Assembly (NCBI RefSeq): GCF_017874255.1
Contig: NZ_JAGGLD010000002.1
Coordinates: 248,001-312,000 of the forward strand
Source of the DNA: Paenibacillus shirakamiensis
Lineage (GTDB): Bacteria > Bacillota > Bacilli > Paenibacillales > Paenibacillaceae
Direction: 5' to 3'
Length of the DNA: 64,000 nucleotides
Of this stretch, positions 56,417 to 64,000 are shown piece after piece (position 1 is the first letter of the stretch; every line of letters starts with the position of its first letter). The position numbers and the translations under genes are program-made. The notes under the pieces were generated by a model. It did not search any database. It was not told the DNA's origin and was given only the letters and a program-made list of their open reading frames with translations.

Positions 56417-56460
56417 TAAAAAGGCCTGTCAACTCATCCAAAAGGTGATTGACAGGCCTT
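56417..56460 (-). terminator. Terminator of tatC
   Basis: AAGGCCTGTCAA and TTGACAGGCCTT are perfect arms with five T after them on the minus strand. Confidence 0.88.
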
Positions 56461-56511
56461 AATATTATAATCCTTGCTTGCTTTTGCTAATTGCAATCTA
56501 TTCAGAGGATG

Positions 56512-57273
56512 TTACTCCTCATACTTGGCTTTACGCTCCGCATCCGAAGCCACTTGCTTCGTATGGATTCTAGCAGATAACATTACACTGAATTCATAGA
56601 GAAGAATCATAGGAATTAATACCAAGAAAGCCGAGAAGAAGTCAGGTGGCGTAATCATCACGGATAAGACCACCAAAGCAAAGTAGGCTACCCTCCGCAT
56701 TTTCTTCAGACGTTTTGGATTCAGCAGTCTAAGATGAGTAAGGAAAAGGACCACTACAGGAAGTTCAAAAAGCAGAGCGATAGGAAGAATGATATTCGTC
56801 ATGAACTTCAAATAATCAGCGATCCCATAAGTCTCAACTAATCCGAGCTGCTTATTCAGAGAAGACGTAAATGTCATTGCTAATGGAAATACAACATAAT
56901 AGCCAAAAGCTGCCCCTGCTATGAAGCATATGAACACAAACGGAATGTATTTGAGCGTCGCTCTACGTTCCTTGGGCTTCAGCCCCGGACTTACAAATGC
57001 CCATAACTGATACATGATAAATGGCAACATAATGCCAAAAGCCACGATCAGAGCAATCTTCATGTACACGTTAACCCCATCCCAGAAGGAGAACGCATTC
57101 AATTGAAGGACGATGTGATTCGTATCGTGCGTAGTTAAATATTGATAGACAGGCTTAGCTACGAAAAATCCACCTACCAATACTATAGCGAATAAGATGA
57201 TCGTTACGAACAACCGCCTGCGCAGCTCAACCAAATGATCGACCACGGTTAACTCATCTTTTTTTTCCGTCAT
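56512..57273 (-). CDS. tatC: Twin-arginine translocase subunit TatC
   Basis: A 253-residue six-helix protein starting 'VVDHLVELRRRLF', the family signature. 'FVSPGLKPKERR', 'AFGYYVVFPLAMTF' and 'FELPVVVLFLTHLRLL' follow in order. It recognises twin-arginine signal peptides. A strong terminator separates it from tatA. Confidence 0.97.
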   Translation of the reverse strand: MTEKKDELTVVDHLVELRRRLFVTIILFAIVLVGGFFVAKPVYQYLTTHDTNHIVLQLNAFSFWDGVNVYMKIALIVAFGIMLPFIMYQLWAFVSPGLKPKERRATLKYIPFVFICFIAGAAFGYYVVFPLAMTFTSSLNKQLGLVETYGIADYLKFMTNIILPIALLFELPVVVLFLTHLRLLNPKRLKKMRRVAYFALVVLSVMITPPDFFSAFLVLIPMILLYEFSVMLSARIHTKQVASDAERKAKYEE

Positions 57274-57305
57274 GCGGTCGCCTCCTCATGTGCATCATGA
57301 TCTAG

Positions 57306-57343
57306 ACAAAAAAAAGCACTTCCTTCCAAGGAGGAAGGAAGCT
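57306..57343 (-). terminator. Terminator between tatA and tatC
   Basis: AGCTTCCTTCC and GGAAGGAAG-T-GCT on the minus strand form a hairpin followed by eight T. It should make TatA more abundant than TatC. Confidence 0.85.
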
Positions 57344-57346
57344 CCA

Positions 57347-57565
57347 TTATTCCGGCAACCGGCGATCCTGTGCCTTTGGCTGTTCTACAGCCTTTGGTGC
57401 AGCTTCCGTCTTATTCACGGGAGGTTCGTCCTCCACGATATCACGTGTAGCTTCTTTAAATTCACGAAAGGTTCGGCCTACAGCTCGGCCCAAATCGGGT
57501 AACTTGTTCGGCCCAAATAACAAAAGTGCTGCAATCACAATCAGTAGAAATCCACCTGCACCCAC
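57347..57565 (-). CDS. tatA: Twin-arginine translocase subunit TatA
   Basis: A 72-residue protein with one N-terminal transmembrane helix ('GGFLLIVIAALLLFGPNKLPDLGRAVG') and an amphipathic helix 'RTFREFKEATRDIV'. The 'FGPNKLP' hinge is diagnostic. It forms the Tat channel with TatC; Firmicute pairs usually need no TatB. Confidence 0.95.
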   Translation of the reverse strand: MGAGGFLLIVIAALLLFGPNKLPDLGRAVGRTFREFKEATRDIVEDEPPVNKTEAAPKAVEQPKAQDRRLPE

Positions 57566-57674
57566 GAGAAAGCCCTCCGTTCATGCTTATGTTCAAGTCC
57601 ACATCATAATAACATACCTATCTCAAAAGAACATCTGCTTCCAAGTAGAACATTCACATCTTCAGCTAGCTTAC

Positions 57675-58160
57675 TTAAAGACGAAACTGTCCGGTAACCA
57701 TCAGCAACGCTTCTGGAAGTTGCCCCATAATTGCAGCCAAATTCTCGTGGACTCCTTTTGGTGTACCTGGAAGGTTCACAATAAGCGTTCGGCCTCGAAT
57801 ACCTACGACACCTCGGAACAACATTGCTGCGGGATTTTTCTGCATGGCGCTCATCCGCATGGCTTCTGCCATACCTGGCACTTCACGCTCAATGATACGG
57901 CGCGTAGCTTCAGGCGTGACATCGCGCGCAGCCAATTCCGTTCCTCCCGTAGTCAACACCAAATTTGCTTGGAAATAATCTGTCATCTCAATAAGTGCCG
58001 CAATAATCTCATCTTGTTCATCGGGAACAATCCGATATTCTACAATCTCTCCACCTAGTTCTTCCTCGACCAGTTCCCGGATAACCTGAGCGCTCGTATC
58101 TTCACGTTCGCCCCTGGCTCCCTTATCACTTGCCGTTAGGATCGCTGTTTTCCACACCAT
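57675..58160 (-). CDS. moaB: MoaB/MogA molybdopterin-binding protein
   Basis: A 161-residue protein with 'TASDKGARGEREDTS', 'LVLTTGGTELAARDVTPEATRRI' and 'IVNLPGTPKGVHENL', the MoaB/MogA adenylyltransferase signatures. It adenylylates molybdopterin before metal insertion. Next to moaC. Confidence 0.93.
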   Translation of the reverse strand: MVWKTAILTASDKGARGEREDTSAQVIRELVEEELGGEIVEYRIVPDEQDEIIAALIEMTDYFQANLVLTTGGTELAARDVTPEATRRIIEREVPGMAEAMRMSAMQKNPAAMLFRGVVGIRGRTLIVNLPGTPKGVHENLAAIMGQLPEALLMVTGQFRL

Positions 58161-58201
58161 GAAGTCACCCTCCTTATCCGAATCGGAACATTTTGTTGTG
58201 T

Positions 58202-58684
58202 CTAGACCTCGAGGTGATAGTCTCCGTTCTTGCCGCCCTTTTTGGACTTCAAAAGCGTAGGCCCGATGACCATATCTTTCTGTAATGCCTTACACATATC
58301 ATAGATGGTTAGCGCCGCCGCGGATACCGCCGTTAGCGCCTCCATTTCTACACCCGTCCGGCCCTCCGTCTTCACGGAAGCTTCAATATACAATTCATCT
58401 TCATCATTATCCGAGAATACAATGTTCACACCTGTCAAAGGAAGAGGATGACACATTGGAATCCAGTCCGACGTTCTCTTCGCTGCTTGGATGCCCGCAA
58501 TTTGAGCTACGGCAAGTACGTCTCCTTTACCGATGCGCCCTTCCTTAATAGCAGACAAGGTAGCCTTGTCCATCGTTACCTTACTGCCAGCAACAGCTGT
58601 GCGAAAGGTCACCGATTTCTCAGATACATCCACCATTCTTGCTCGGCCTTGCTCGTTAAAATGGGTTAACTTCGTAGGCTCCAT
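58202..58684 (-). CDS. moaC: Cyclic pyranopterin monophosphate synthase
   Basis: A 160-residue protein with '[19 protein letters not shown]', '[12 protein letters not shown]', '[26 protein letters not shown]' and the C-terminal 'KSKKGGKNG'. It acts with MoaA in the first step of molybdenum cofactor synthesis. moaA is not in the window. Confidence 0.97.
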   Translation of the reverse strand: MEPTKLTHFNEQGRARMVDVSEKSVTFRTAVAGSKVTMDKATLSAIKEGRIGKGDVLAVAQIAGIQAAKRTSDWIPMCHPLPLTGVNIVFSDNDEDELYIEASVKTEGRTGVEMEALTAVSAAALTIYDMCKALQKDMVIGPTLLKSKKGGKNGDYHLEV

Positions 58685-58707
58685 GCTGACCTGTCACAAC
58701 CTTTTAA

Positions 58708-59328
58708 TTATATATAAGTGAGGCCAGATGCCGTAATAAGTACATCTAGCTTGACATCATGTTCTTCCATAGGAATGCGCGGTACAATTTGCTCCTTCAA
58801 AGCTAAGCTTCCAAGGATCATTCGATCATTGACACTAGGAGGATGAACAATATTATGTTCTAAAAAACGATCATAATAACCCCCGCCAAAACCAAGTCGT
58901 CCTCCGTTTCGATCAAAAGCAAGTCCAGGTAGGAGCATAAAGTCGAGGTCTTGTTGTTCAGGTTGCCAGATCGGACAGTGCTCCTTCGGTTCAGGTATGC
59001 CCCAGCTTCCTGAGACAATATCTTTCATAGAAGCAATTTCATGTAATGTGAATGTAGAAGTAGCTCGGTGGACACGCGGAACCCAAATTCGGTCTCCTCT
59101 GGACCAACACATCTGAAGAAGGGAAGTTGTAGGAGCCTCGTCTCGAAAAGCTAGATACATAGCTAAATGAAGATTACGCCCTTTACGCTGCCGCATAGGA
59201 GCTAGCAAGCCCTGTTCTATCCATCTACTTGCTACTTCTGCTTGTTCTGCTCTACTGGCTTTACTTACAGCCGCCCGTACGGCCAGCATCTGTTGTCTAA
59301 GTTCTTGCTTATTTTCTTTCATCTGCAT
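58708..59328 (-). CDS. 5-formyltetrahydrofolate cyclo-ligase
   Basis: A 206-residue protein from ATG 59328 (AGGTGA five bases upstream). 'NKQELRQQMLAVRAAVSK', 'DFMLLPGLAFDRNGGRLGFGGGYYDRFL' and 'LKEQIVPRIPMEEHDVKLDVLIT' are the family blocks, including the ATP-binding glycine loop. It recycles 5-formyl-THF to methenyl-THF. Confidence 0.94.
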   Translation of the reverse strand: MQMKENKQELRQQMLAVRAAVSKASRAEQAEVASRWIEQGLLAPMRQRKGRNLHLAMYLAFRDEAPTTSLLQMCWSRGDRIWVPRVHRATSTFTLHEIASMKDIVSGSWGIPEPKEHCPIWQPEQQDLDFMLLPGLAFDRNGGRLGFGGGYYDRFLEHNIVHPPSVNDRMILGSLALKEQIVPRIPMEEHDVKLDVLITASGLTYI

Positions 59329-59521
59329 CCGATTCACCTGTCATTTTATGTGTACACAGTTCTTTCTTTAGTTTAGCACTCTTCCGTCAAAATGAAAACT
59401 TGCTTGCTCCGCCCTCCTATTCCCGCCTAAGCGCGGTGCATTTGACTAATGATTCATGTAAAATAGAAGTAATCAGACCTGATGCATCAGGCTTCTTTAA
59501 GAGATGGAGGATCAAGACGTT

Positions 59522-61471
59522 ATGTTGCTTCAAGCTACGGATATTCGTAAGGGATATGGCACTATAAGTATACTCGAAGGCATTAGCCTGCAAATCTTGG
59601 AACGAGATCGAATTGGCCTAGTTGGTGTGAACGGAGCTGGAAAATCAACCTTCCTCCAAATCGTGGCGGGTGAGCTCTCCTACGACGGGGGCCAGATCTA
59701 TAAAGCAAAAGAAACAACCATCGGCTACCTCGCTCAGAACAGTGGTCTGCAATCCGAGAAATCCATTTGGGAAGAAATGCTTCATGTGTTCGACCATCTT
59801 ACAGAGGCAGAAGCGGAACTACGCCGCATGGAGCAGCAAATTGCCAATCCTAAAGCGGGTGAGAATGAAAAAGCATTTGAAGATCTACTAGAACGATATG
59901 CACGTAAATCGGATTGGTTCAAAGATCATGGCGGGTATGAGATGGAGACGCGAATTCGCAGTGTATTGCACGGTATGGGATTCGGAACATTTGCCCCAGA
60001 TACGTTGATCTCTACACTAAGTGGCGGTCAAAAGACTAGACTTGCCTTAGCTAGAATCCTTTTACAAGCACCCGATCTTCTTATGCTGGATGAGCCAACT
60101 AACCATTTGGACATTCAGACGCTCACTTGGCTGGAAGATTATCTACGCAATTATTCCGGTGCCTTGCTTGTGGTATCTCATGACCGTTACTTCCTAGATC
60201 GTCTAGTCACAGCCATTGTTGAGATAGAGCGTCATCAATCACGTAAGTATACCGGCAACTATAGTCGTTATATAGATCTGAAAGCGGCCGATTACGAGGC
60301 AGAGCTCAAACAATACGAGAAGCAGCAGGGTGAGATCTCCAAAATGGAAGATTTCATTCGCAAAAATATTGTACGAGCTTCGACGACCAAACGAGCTCAG
60401 AGCCGCCGCAAAGCACTAGACAAAATGGATGTGCTCGATCGTCCCATGGGGGACTTGAAGAAAGCTAATTTTGCATTTGAACCTGAATACATGTCTGGTA
60501 AAGAAGTGTTGCGTCTAGAAGACTTAGCTTTTGCCTTCGACCCCGAATCTCCGTTATTCAAGCATGTTTCATTCGATCTTCGACGAGGCGAGACCGTGGC
60601 ACTCATCGGGCCGAACGGCATTGGAAAATCCACCTTACTCAAAATGCTTACGGGTGATTTGCGGCCAGCAACAGGACAAATACACTGGGGAGCCAAGGTC
60701 AAACTTGGATACTATGATCAGGAACAGACGAATCTAACTAAAGAAAATACGGTGCTTGAAGAACTATGGAGTGCTTTTCCTCATATGGAAGAGGCCCGAA
60801 TACGAAGTGTCCTAGGTAATTTTTTATTTAGCGGAGAAGAAGTACTTAAGCGAATCAGCGCTCTTAGCGGCGGTGAGAAAGCACGAGTTGCTCTGGCGAA
60901 GCTCATGTTGCTTCAAGCCAACGTGCTCATTTTGGATGAGCCCACCAACCATTTGGATCTCTATAGCAAAGAAGTATTAGAATCGGCACTCATCGACTAT
61001 GAAGGAACGTTGCTATTCATTTCACATGACCGTTACTTCCTGAACAAAATGGCAGAACGAATCATTGAGATGCATCCGGATGGAGCGAACCCTTATTTAG
61101 GCAACTATGATGACTACCTAGAGAAAAAACAGGAAATCGCAGAACTTGCCTTAGAACGAGCAGCAGAAATCAAGCCTAACCCCTCTAAAGTGATCAAAGA
61201 TGAGTCGCCCGTCCTTAAAAGTGGTGCACAATCTTACGAAGCCAGCAAAGAAGCCAAACGAGAAGAACGTAATCGCCTTCGCCGTATTGAACAATTGGAG
61301 GCCCAAATTGCCCAGTTAGAACTTGATATTAACCGCCTGGAAAATGAACTCACTCTTCCCGAGGTATATCAGGACTATATGGCTGTGCAGGAGCGTCAAA
61401 CGGCTATGACTGAGGCTAAGCATCAGCTCGAAATTGTCTTCTCAGAGTGGGAACAACTAGCTGACGAATAA
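59522..61471 (+). CDS. ABC-F family ATPase (YdiF-like)
   Basis: A 649-residue soluble protein with two ABC domains: Walker A 'GVNGAGKSTFLQ' and 'GPNGIGKSTLLK', signatures 'LSGGQKTRLALARIL' and 'LSGGEKARVALAKLML', and two 'DEPTNHLD' Walker B motifs. Residues ~235-325 are the interdomain linker, and the C-terminus ends in a coiled coil ('REERNRLRRIEQLEAQIAQL'). ABC-F proteins act on the ribosome. Bacillus ydiF lies in the same neighbourhood. ATG 59522 is 11 bases after GGAGG. Confidence 0.93.
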   Translation: MLLQATDIRKGYGTISILEGISLQILERDRIGLVGVNGAGKSTFLQIVAGELSYDGGQIYKAKETTIGYLAQNSGLQSEKSIWEEMLHVFDHLTEAEAELRRMEQQIANPKAGENEKAFEDLLERYARKSDWFKDHGGYEMETRIRSVLHGMGFGTFAPDTLISTLSGGQKTRLALARILLQAPDLLMLDEPTNHLDIQTLTWLEDYLRNYSGALLVVSHDRYFLDRLVTAIVEIERHQSRKYTGNYSRYIDLKAADYEAELKQYEKQQGEISKMEDFIRKNIVRASTTKRAQSRRKALDKMDVLDRPMGDLKKANFAFEPEYMSGKEVLRLEDLAFAFDPESPLFKHVSFDLRRGETVALIGPNGIGKSTLLKMLTGDLRPATGQIHWGAKVKLGYYDQEQTNLTKENTVLEELWSAFPHMEEARIRSVLGNFLFSGEEVLKRISALSGGEKARVALAKLMLLQANVLILDEPTNHLDLYSKEVLESALIDYEGTLLFISHDRYFLNKMAERIIEMHPDGANPYLGNYDDYLEKKQEIAELALERAAEIKPNPSKVIKDESPVLKSGAQSYEASKEAKREERNRLRRIEQLEAQIAQLELDINRLENELTLPEVYQDYMAVQERQTAMTEAKHQLEIVFSEWEQLADE

Positions 61472-61506
61472 AAAAACTAATTTTGTTCAAAAAAACATTA
61501 AAATGT

Positions 61507-61755
61507 TTATGCACAGAGTTATCCCCATGATAAACAGAATATAATTTATGAAAACGGTCCTTGAGACCGTTTTTTTACGCAGAGTTTACGAAACTTCCTG
61601 GTTTATCCACCAAGTTATACACATTATCCACAATTTGATCCCTTCATTTTGAAAATGATATCCCCTATTTCATGTTTCAATCAAAAAGAAGCTGGGTAAG
61701 GGTTTTTAAATTCTATCCACATAAAATGTTCATTCTGTGGATAACCTTGTCCACA
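61507..61755. promoter_or_regulatory. DnaA-box cluster
   Basis: Four perfect TTATNCACA boxes lie at 61507-61515, 61615-61623, 61624-61632 and, inverted, 61736-61744. Four one-mismatch boxes lie at 61519-61527, 61603-61611, 61713-61721 and 61747-61755. Two of the perfect boxes abut directly. There is no dnaA, dnaN or rnpA nearby, so this is not oriC; it resembles the DnaA-titrating clusters known elsewhere on the Bacillus chromosome. Confidence 0.9.
61552..61577 (+). terminator. Terminator of the ABC-F gene
   Basis: AACGGTC and GACCGTT flank five bases and precede a run of seven T. It sits inside the DnaA-box cluster. Confidence 0.88.
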
Positions 61756-61890
61756 TCTTGACAAAGTGACTTTCGCCCTGTACGGTCCCTACTTCAGACC
61801 TATACCTATACAAGCTTCATCTTGTATCCATCTAGGCAAACCGATAGAATAGATTCGTAGAACCTAGCTTTAGGGAAGGTGTGCATTAAG

Positions 61891-62814
61891 ATGTCCAGAC
61901 TCGTTGTGAACAGCATTACAGAACTTATTGGGGATACCCCAGCCGTTCGCTTACAACGGATGACCGATGCTGAGGACGCTGAAGTATATGTGAAGCTTGA
62001 ATATTTCAATCCTAGTCGAAGCGTAAAAGACCGTGCAGCCTATCATATGATTACAGAAGCAGAACAATCGGGTAAGCTTACGCCCGGGGCTACTATTATT
62101 GAACCTACGAGTGGCAATACAGGCATTGGGTTAGCCATGAACGCCGCTGCTAAGGGATATAAAGCGATTCTAATCATGCCAGATAATATGACGCAAGAGC
62201 GAATTAATATTTTGAAGGCTTATGGTGCTGAGGTATATCTTACCCCTGCCGCTGAGCGGATGCCGGGAGCGATTCGTAAAGCGCTTGAACTTCATGAACA
62301 GATGCCAGGGAGCTTCATTCCTCAGCAATTCGAGAATCCAGCTAATCCAGAAATTCATCGCCGCACAACGGCTCTAGAAATTTTACAACAGATGAATGGA
62401 TCTTTAGATGCTTTTGTAGCCACTTCCGGTACAGGTGGAACCATTACAGGGACTAGTGAAGTCCTGCGGCAACATCTGCCGCAGATTCAGATCTATGTAG
62501 TTGAGCCTCAGGGGTCACCCGTATTGTCTGGCGGAGAACCCGGTCCACATAAGCTCGTAGGAACAAGTCCGGGATTTATACCTAAGATTCTCAATACAGA
62601 CATCTATGATGAGATCGTGCAGGTCACAGATGAAGATGCGCTTAAGACGACACGTCAGCTAGCATGCCAAGAAGGGATTTTGGTGGGACCTTCAGCTGGA
62701 GCTTCCGTCTGGACTGCTCTGCAAGTAGCGCGCAAGCTAGGTAAAGGTCATAAAGTGCTCTGCATTGCCCCAGACACAGGTGAGCGATACCTCAGTATGA
62801 ATGTTTTTCAATAA
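61891..62814 (+). CDS. Cysteine synthase family protein (O-acetylserine sulfhydrylase type)
   Basis: A 307-residue fold-type II PLP enzyme. The PLP lysine is in 'EYFNPSRSVKDRAAYH'; 'EPTSGNTGIGLAM' binds the substrate, 'GTGGTITGTSEVL' the PLP phosphate, and 'GPSAGASVWTAL' is near the C-terminus. 'NPSRSVKDR' differs from the usual 'NPGGSVKDR', as in some CysK paralogues such as YtkP, so specificity is uncertain. It is followed 34 bases later by a rhodanese gene. Confidence 0.9.
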   Translation: MSRLVVNSITELIGDTPAVRLQRMTDAEDAEVYVKLEYFNPSRSVKDRAAYHMITEAEQSGKLTPGATIIEPTSGNTGIGLAMNAAAKGYKAILIMPDNMTQERINILKAYGAEVYLTPAAERMPGAIRKALELHEQMPGSFIPQQFENPANPEIHRRTTALEILQQMNGSLDAFVATSGTGGTITGTSEVLRQHLPQIQIYVVEPQGSPVLSGGEPGPHKLVGTSPGFIPKILNTDIYDEIVQVTDEDALKTTRQLACQEGILVGPSAGASVWTALQVARKLGKGHKVLCIAPDTGERYLSMNVFQ

Positions 62815-62848
62815 CTATATATCGATAACAAGAGAGGTGGACCCTACT

Positions 62849-63226
62849 ATGAGTACCCTAATTGATGGTGTATCCCACGTTGATCGCGAGGAACTATTTG
62901 ATCTTCTTCATAATGATGAGCGTAAAGCCCTAATTATTGATGTTCGTGAGTTAGATGAATATGAAGAAGGACACATTCCCCAAGTTCCCTTGATTCCTAT
63001 GGGAGAGATCGCAGCATATGTCAATGAATTTGACAAGGACAGAGAATATGTATTTGTATGCCGCAGTGGCAAACGCAGCTTTGAAGTGGCGCGATTTTTC
63101 CAATCTCAAGGTTTCGAACATGTGCATAATTACTATGGAGGCATGTTGAACTGGGACAAAGATATCGTATCGGGTCCGGAAAATGTAGTTGAAGATTTCA
63201 ATGCTGAGCAGTTGGAGCGTAAGTAG
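62849..63226 (+). CDS. Rhodanese-domain protein
   Basis: A 125-residue single rhodanese domain from ATG 62849 (GAGGTGG upstream). 'IIDVRELDEYEEGHIP' and the active-site loop 'VCRSGKRSFEVA' with the catalytic cysteine are clear. Rhodaneses carry persulfide sulfur. Pairing with a cysteine synthase suggests a sulfur-transfer role. Confidence 0.93.
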   Translation: MSTLIDGVSHVDREELFDLLHNDERKALIIDVRELDEYEEGHIPQVPLIPMGEIAAYVNEFDKDREYVFVCRSGKRSFEVARFFQSQGFEHVHNYYGGMLNWDKDIVSGPENVVEDFNAEQLERK

Positions 63227-63258
63227 TATTAGCTACACGCATGCATATCTGATCAATA

Positions 63259-63297
63259 AAAAACCATGTTGGAGCTAAGAAGCCCGACATGGTTTTT
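63259..63297 (+). terminator. Terminator after the rhodanese gene
   Basis: AACCATGT and ACATGGTT form the stem, followed by TTTTTG. Confidence 0.8.
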
Positions 63298-63336
63298 GCG
63301 TTTGTACATTGGAACTGTGAACAGAAGATATGTTCT

Positions 63337-63726
63337 TTAAACATCCACTTTATAGCCCAAGGTCAACTCATCTCCAGGTAAGCCTCGAATACCCCAGTGG
63401 TGTTTGGGCGTCTCATATATGGTAATCTCTACATCGTTAGGTTCAATATATGCATGCTGTGCTATGCGCTCAAATAATAACCGAATTAATTTACGCTTGG
63501 TCACCGCGCTTCTTCCCTCGAACATGCTGATCTCCACAATGATATACCGCTCACTTCGATCGCTAGGATAGATGAAATCCTGTGAATTCATTGGAAAAAA
63601 TCGGTGGAATCTCTTCTCTTCTGGATAGGCTAGCGCCTCCATGACTGCCATATGTATAGCTTCAGATAGAACTGTGCGAACTTCTGCCAAATGATGATCT
63701 ATTCCATATATTTTAACCTGAGCCAT
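63337..63726 (-). CDS. Tautomerase-superfamily protein without the N-terminal proline
   Basis: A 129-residue protein from ATG 63726 (GGGAGG five bases upstream). 'LSEAIHMAVMEALAYPEEKRFHRFF', 'YIIVEISMFEGRSAVTKRKLIRLLFERI' and 'DVEITIYETPKHHWGIRG' fit the tautomerase/MIF fold. The product begins Met-Ala-Gln, so the catalytic Pro-1 is absent. Function unknown. Confidence 0.8.
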   Translation of the reverse strand: MAQVKIYGIDHHLAEVRTVLSEAIHMAVMEALAYPEEKRFHRFFPMNSQDFIYPSDRSERYIIVEISMFEGRSAVTKRKLIRLLFERIAQHAYIEPNDVEITIYETPKHHWGIRGLPGDELTLGYKVDV

Positions 63727-63737
63727 GGAAACCTCCC

Positions 63738-64000
63738 TCACATACTGGTAATGAACACGCCCATAATATACAAAATAAGAAGTATACTACCGATTCCACC
63801 TGTAATAAAAAAGAACACGACATTGATACGGTTTTTTGTTATTTTCCAAATTCCGTACACAGCGATATAGATCCCTGAAAGACACACCCACCACCAAATA
63901 ATATGTCCCCAGATGCCCAAGGCTTGAATGACATCGGTGATAAATAAGAACAGGAAGATCACCTGAAGCCCGATCGTCAGACAACTATAGCCAAGAAACG
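63738..64000 (-). CDS. Membrane protein of unknown function, N-terminus beyond window
   Basis: The frame is open to the right edge of the window, so a GTG at 63962 is probably not the start. The visible part has three hydrophobic helices ('IFLFLFITDVIQALGIW', 'IIWWWVCLSGIYIAVYGIW', 'VVFFFITGGIGSILLILYIMGVFI'). It ends 11 bases before the tautomerase gene, so the two are likely co-transcribed. Confidence 0.6.
   Translation of the reverse strand, partial: FLGYSCLTIGLQVIFLFLFITDVIQALGIWGHIIWWWVCLSGIYIAVYGIWKITKNRINVVFFFITGGIGSILLILYIMGVFITSM

Noticed and set aside
61480-61880. The DnaA-box cluster as the chromosomal origin
   Set aside because: No dnaA, dnaN, rnpA-rpmH or gyr genes are near and no clear DnaA-trio/unwinding element is placed beside the boxes.

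Overview
The window looks like a chromosomal segment of a Gram-positive, low-to-mid GC, spore-former-type Firmicute, most probably Paenibacillus or a close relative. The reasons are strong AGGAGG ribosome binding sites, a secreted copper-amine-oxidase-type stalk protein, a CIRCE-controlled groESL operon, glnQHMP order as in Bacillus, a SorC-type DeoR, and the neighbourhood groEL-groES-tatC-tatA-moaB-moaC-ydiF, which is close to the Bacillus subtilis ydi region. There are no rRNA or tRNA genes, no insertion sequences, no prophage and no CRISPR array.

Layout. 1-9500: edge of an acetate transporter, DinB-like protein, secreted stalk protein, M29 aminopeptidase, a Fur-box-controlled ferric-siderophore binding protein with a fused double permease, exonuclease III, a TIGR01777 epimerase and a DUF4188 protein. 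9790-13620: aldehyde dehydrogenase, long-form threonine synthase, a DUF1540 mini-protein and a beta/gamma-crystallin-like protein, with an orphan Fur box inside a promoter antisense to the DUF1540 gene. 13700-19145: a GntR-controlled ABC sugar transporter with a cytoplasmic formylglycine-type sulfatase, behind a structured leader. 19288-22243: glnQHMP. 22473-27050: a chemotaxis receptor, then a duplicated block carrying two copies of an unknown 52-residue gene and a fossil of the pdp C-terminus. 27051-33809: deoxynucleoside salvage operon deoC-cdd-nupC-deoB-deoD-pdp with its regulator deoR. 33907-37240: an ECF sigma factor operon with a putative membrane anti-sigma protein and a large TPR/carboxypeptidase-regulatory-like protein. 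37312-41970: LysR regulator and pstSCAB. 42124-45870: GbsR-type regulator and a two-gene glycine-betaine transporter with a permease-binding-protein fusion. 45936-49262: lone receiver domain, tandem DUF2294-like protein, MarR regulator and ABC-2-type permease. 49384-53210: a 26-residue membrane peptide, a secreted beta-helix/LamG protein behind a riboswitch-like leader, a field of 15-bp repeats, an Excalibur protein and small genes. 53476-61471: groESL, a frameshifted DUF3885 gene, tatAC, moaB, moaC, 5-formyl-THF cyclo-ligase and an ABC-F ATPase. 61500-61760: a dense cluster of DnaA boxes. 61891-64000: cysteine synthase plus rhodanese, a tautomerase-fold protein and the edge of a membrane protein gene.

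Most genes are ordinary housekeeping and uptake functions. The most interesting non-gene signals are the DnaA-box cluster downstream of the ydiF homologue, the Fur-controlled promoter antisense to the DUF1540 gene, the three-way-junction-like leader before the beta-helix gene, and the duplicated pdp-tail/small-gene block. All calls are from reading the sequence; no database search was run.
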